This document shows, in pieces, positions 61,349 to 64,000 of a stretch of DNA of 64,000 bases. Under the pieces are notes generated by a model, which did no database searches, was not told where the DNA came from, and saw only the letters and a program-made list of their open reading frames with translations. The stretch is from assembly GCF_023715745.1 (NCBI RefSeq), contig NZ_JAMBOV010000004.1, positions 62,001 through 126,000 of the forward strand. The letters are read 5' to 3'. The first letter of the stretch is position 1. Every line of letters begins with the position of its first letter. The position numbers and the translations under genes were made by a program. Source of the stretch: Microbacterium oleivorans (GTDB lineage Bacteria; Actinomycetota; Actinomycetes; Actinomycetales; Microbacteriaceae).

Positions 61349-64000
61349 TCAGGTCCGCTGGCGTCGCCGGCGTACGAGCACCGCGCCCAGCACGAGCAGG
61401 ATGCCCGCGCCGCCGAGGAGCGTCACAAGCGGCCCGGCGTCCCCGCCCGTGCTTGCGAGGCTCCCGGCCAGGACGACCGTGATCGGAACGCGGATGTCAT
61501 CCTCGCCATCGGTGCTCAACACGAGGGTGTGCGCGCCGGTCGCGAAGTCGCCCGGGATCGTGACCGTGAACGCGGTGAGGCCGTCGGCATCCGCGGCGGG
61601 AATACCGTCGATCACGAGCGGCCCGCTGGACAGCGTCGCGCTGACCTGCTGGCCCGGTGTGAGGCCCGACAGTTCCACGCGGAACGAGTCGCCCTGCTCG
61701 ATGGTCGTCGCGCTCAGCGTGACGGTCGCCCAGGGGGCGGTATCCCCGGGCTCGGTCGGCTCACCGGGCTCGGTCGGCTCACCGGGCTCTGTCGGCTCAC
61801 CGGGCTCGGTCGGCTCGGTGACCTCGACCGCGCGACCGAGCGGGGCCGGGTCGACGATGTCACGCGAGGCGAAGTAGTCGACCGTGGCGGCGAGGTCGAT
61901 CTGACCCGTGTCGGTTCGCGTGGTGCCCTCGGCGAAGGCCGAGAAGCCGTCGCCACCAGCCGCGAGGAACGAGTTCGTCACGACCGTGAAGACGTCGTCC
62001 GGCTGGATCTCCTCGCCCCGGTATGTCATCGATGTGACCTCACCCGCGCGTCCGACGGTCTCCCCCGGCAGCGGCGCGACCTCGGTGTACTCGTACGAGA
62101 AGCCGTCCGAGACGCCGAGGTGCAGCTTCGGGCGCTCACCCTCCGCCTTCCACTGCTGCTCGAGGATGGCCTTCAGCTGCGCACCCGTCAGCGGCACCGT
62201 CACGAGCGTGTTCGCGAAGGGCTGCACGTCGGCGGCCTCGCGGTAGCTGACGACACCGTCCTCGCCGTACAGCAGGTCGGCACGCAGACCACCCGGGTTC
62301 ATGAGGGCGATCTGCGCGGGCGCGCCGCTATAGTCGTCGTTCGACGTCGCCCACAGGTACACGTCGGCGACCCAGTTGCCGAGCGTCGACTCCACGCCGC
62401 GGTCGGAGCCTTCGGTACCCCCGCGCAGGATGTCGTCGCTGATGCGACCGACCTCCTTCGACCCCTCCTCGTCGGCGAATGCCGACGCGTCGGCGACGAT
62501 CTCGGCGACCTCGGGATCGGCGGTGTAGCCGCCGTCGGCGAGGACCTCGGTCGCGCCGGTGATCGACAGGAGCTCCTTGCTCGACCGGTCGACCTGGAGA
62601 GCGAGGCGGCCCATCGCCGTGCCGTACTGCGCGGCCTGGATCACCGGTCGCGTCTCGCCCTCCGGTCCGGCGACCTCACACGCATAGGTCTGGTGCGTGT
62701 GGGCGGACACGATCGCGTCGATCTCGCCGGATGCGCCGCGGACCAGCTTGCCGAAGTCCGACGGGTCGGATGCCACGACGTCGCAGTCGTTCGACGTCGC
62801 CGTCCCCGAATGGGTCAGCAGCACCGTCACATCGGCGAGGTCCTCGTCGGCGATCCGGCCGGCGACGCGGTTCGCGGCCTCGAGCTGGTCGCCGAACTCG
62901 ATGTCGGCGATGCCGTCGGGGCTGACCATCGTGGCGGTGTCCGTCGTGACCGTCCCGATGAAGGCCACGCGCACGCCGTCGACGGTCTTCACCGTGTACT
63001 CGCGGAGTGCCGGCGTCGTCGTCCCCGTCTCGTAGACGTTCGCTCCGAGGGCGAGCTCGTCGCTGCCGTACCGAGGGATGACGCGGCCGGTGAGGTCGGC
63101 GAAACCGCGGTCGAACTCGTGGTTGCCGACCGCAGAGACATCGAGTCCCGCCGCGACCAGAGCGTCGATCGTGGGCACGTCGTCCTGGATGAACGACGTG
63201 AATGTCGAGGCGCCGATGTTGTCGCCCGCGGAGACGAACAGCGTGTTCGGCCTCTCCGCCTCGGCGGCGTCGACCACGCCGGCGAGGACGGCGGCGCCGA
63301 CCTCGCTGCCGTTCGCCTCGATGCGACCGTGGAAGTCGTTGATCGTGAGGATGTCGATGTCGATCGGGTCGAGAGCGTCCTCGATCGCGAACAGCGTCGT
63401 CGTGCCCGACACCTCGTTGCCGACGGCGAGCATCGGGATGCCGGTGGGCGAGGCATCGGCAGGGATGAACGCGATGCTCTCGGGTCCCAGATCGCCCGCG
63501 GTCGCGAGGTCCCCGCCGTCGTCGACCGACTGCGAGAAGTCGCGGTTGTTGATGTAGGTGACGAAGTGAGGGCTGGTCGGTTCGGTGATGTCGTAGGCGG
63601 CGATCCCGCCGACACGTTCGAAGCCGATGAACGCGTACATACGCCCGCTCAGCTCGCCGACGACGACGCTCTCGGGCTCGGGGCCCTTGTCGTCGCTGCG
63701 CCCTTCGAGGTTCGACTCGGAGTGGTTCGAGTTGAAGAACTCCGGCGCCGCGGCGGCAGTGATCTCCTCGAAGCCAGACCCAGAATCCCAGACGAGCTCG
63801 CCGTCCGTGGTCCAGATCGCGAACGATCGCCCGCCGAAGGAGTACAGCTCTTCGTAGCAGTCGCGTGCCTCGTTGAGGCCGTTCTCGATCGTGACGTTGA
63901 GACGGCCCAGGTCGGCGTCGCCGAGGAACGCGGCGGCCGGGCTGTCGTCGCAGACGGGGGACAGACCGTCGTCCCCGAGGTCCTTCACCCGGGCGGCTTC
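61349..64000 (-). CDS. Cell-wall-anchored 5'-nucleotidase/choice-of-anchor protein (5' end beyond window)
   Basis: 883 residues are visible, and the start lies past 64000. The N-terminal 210 residues look like the tail of a choice-of-anchor/beta-propeller region (GELSGRMYAFIGFERVGGIAAYDI). Then comes a UshA-type metallophosphoesterase: ILTINDFHGRIEANG, SAGDNIGAS, GNHEFDRG and SAHTHQTY, and a 5'-nucleotidase C-terminal domain (PAQIALMNPGGLRADLL). The C-terminus has a Pro/Glu repeat, a beta domain and LASTGGDAGPL, a helix and an Arg tail, the sorting signal of a LAxTG sortase. It acts on nucleotides outside the cell. Confidence 0.88.
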   Translation of the reverse strand, partial: EAARVKDLGDDGLSPVCDDSPAAAFLGDADLGRLNVTIENGLNEARDCYEELYSFGGRSFAIWTTDGELVWDSGSGFEEITAAAAPEFFNSNHSESNLEGRSDDKGPEPESVVVGELSGRMYAFIGFERVGGIAAYDITEPTSPHFVTYINNRDFSQSVDDGGDLATAGDLGPESIAFIPADASPTGIPMLAVGNEVSGTTTLFAIEDALDPIDIDILTINDFHGRIEANGSEVGAAVLAGVVDAAEAERPNTLFVSAGDNIGASTFTSFIQDDVPTIDALVAAGLDVSAVGNHEFDRGFADLTGRVIPRYGSDELALGANVYETGTTTPALREYTVKTVDGVRVAFIGTVTTDTATMVSPDGIADIEFGDQLEAANRVAGRIADEDLADVTVLLTHSGTATSNDCDVVASDPSDFGKLVRGASGEIDAIVSAHTHQTYACEVAGPEGETRPVIQAAQYGTAMGRLALQVDRSSKELLSITGATEVLADGGYTADPEVAEIVADASAFADEEGSKEVGRISDDILRGGTEGSDRGVESTLGNWVADVYLWATSNDDYSGAPAQIALMNPGGLRADLLYGEDGVVSYREAADVQPFANTLVTVPLTGAQLKAILEQQWKAEGERPKLHLGVSDGFSYEYTEVAPLPGETVGRAGEVTSMTYRGEEIQPDDVFTVVTNSFLAAGGDGFSAFAEGTTRTDTGQIDLAATVDYFASRDIVDPAPLGRAVEVTEPTEPGEPTEPGEPTEPGEPTEPGDTAPWATVTLSATTIEQGDSFRVELSGLTPGQQVSATLSSGPLVIDGIPAADADGLTAFTVTIPGDFATGAHTLVLSTDGEDDIRVPITVVLAGSLASTGGDAGPLVTLLGGAGILLVLGAVLVRRRRQRT
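61746..61817. repeat. 18-bp tandem repeat encoding (PGEPTE)n in the nucleotidase
   Basis: About four copies of CCGGGCTCGGTCGGCTCA (one with a single-base change) encode EPTEPG units, a flexible spacer in the surface protein. The edges are given to within a few bases. The unit is a multiple of three, so copy-number changes keep frame. Confidence 0.8.

Overview
The window looks like chromosome of a high-GC actinobacterium, most probably a Microbacteriaceae member close to Microbacterium. The reasons are the strongly G/C-ending codons, mostly TGA stops with many GTG starts, dense scatter of the octamer GGATGCCG/CGGCATCC, a single-chain class II glycyl-tRNA synthetase with CxxC zinc pairs, and many genes that seem to be transcribed from a TANNNT hexamer exactly 6 nt before the start codon (leaderless mRNAs). 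Genus placement is inference. No rRNA, tRNA, CRISPR array, prophage or insertion sequence was seen.

Layout. 1-318: two copies of a ~97-bp palindromic repeat and the ara terminator. 319-5288 (minus): araDBA and a LacI-type regulator with a palindromic operator. 5407-9735: DUF308-lipase fusion, M13 metallopeptidase, 2H phosphoesterase. 9927-12966: regulators and small enzymes, including a MarR gene with twin operators facing a short-chain dehydrogenase broken by two TAG codons. 12975-17004: purU, a WcbI-like protein, a GNAT/N-succinylamino-acid racemase pair, a small membrane protein. 17067-21095: MerR regulator with its MFS exporter, a second MFS exporter, an SDR. 21292-25356: flotillin, DUF4870 protein, glyS, HhH-GPD repair protein. 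25408-28994: cgoX and hemD separated by three small envelope proteins.

29067-32973: acyl-CoA hydrolase, J-domain/NERD protein, D,D-carboxypeptidase. 33019-35988: TPP riboswitch driving ykoEDC (thiamine-precursor ECF transporter). 36097-38136: small enzymes and an APH-type kinase. 38246-40635: SDR-crotonase-SDR operon for acyl-CoA metabolism. 40756-43052: HAD phosphatase, GNAT, homocysteine methyltransferase. 43104-47590 (minus): BglG-RAT antitermination unit with a PTS beta-glucoside permease and 6-phospho-beta-glucosidase. 47650-52913: rlmN, aldo-keto reductase, Nudix, RNase H, membrane protein, quinone oxidoreductase facing a TetR gene. 53665-58126: GntR-prpD-orf53-prpB-prpC, the 2-methylcitrate cycle for propionyl-CoA. 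58224-64000: secreted S55-like protein, thiolase, and a cell-wall 5'-nucleotidase cut by the window end.

Together the genes describe a saprophyte that uses plant sugars (arabinose, beta-glucosides) and odd-chain or branched acyl-CoA, with tight local regulation. The features most worth a second look are the repeat family found only at gene 3' ends, the doubly amber SDR behind an intact regulated promoter, the window-wide leaderless promoter pattern including -10 elements that share bases with the upstream stop codon, the DUF308-lipase and J-NERD fusions, and a 53-codon ORF that exactly fills the prpD-prpB gap.
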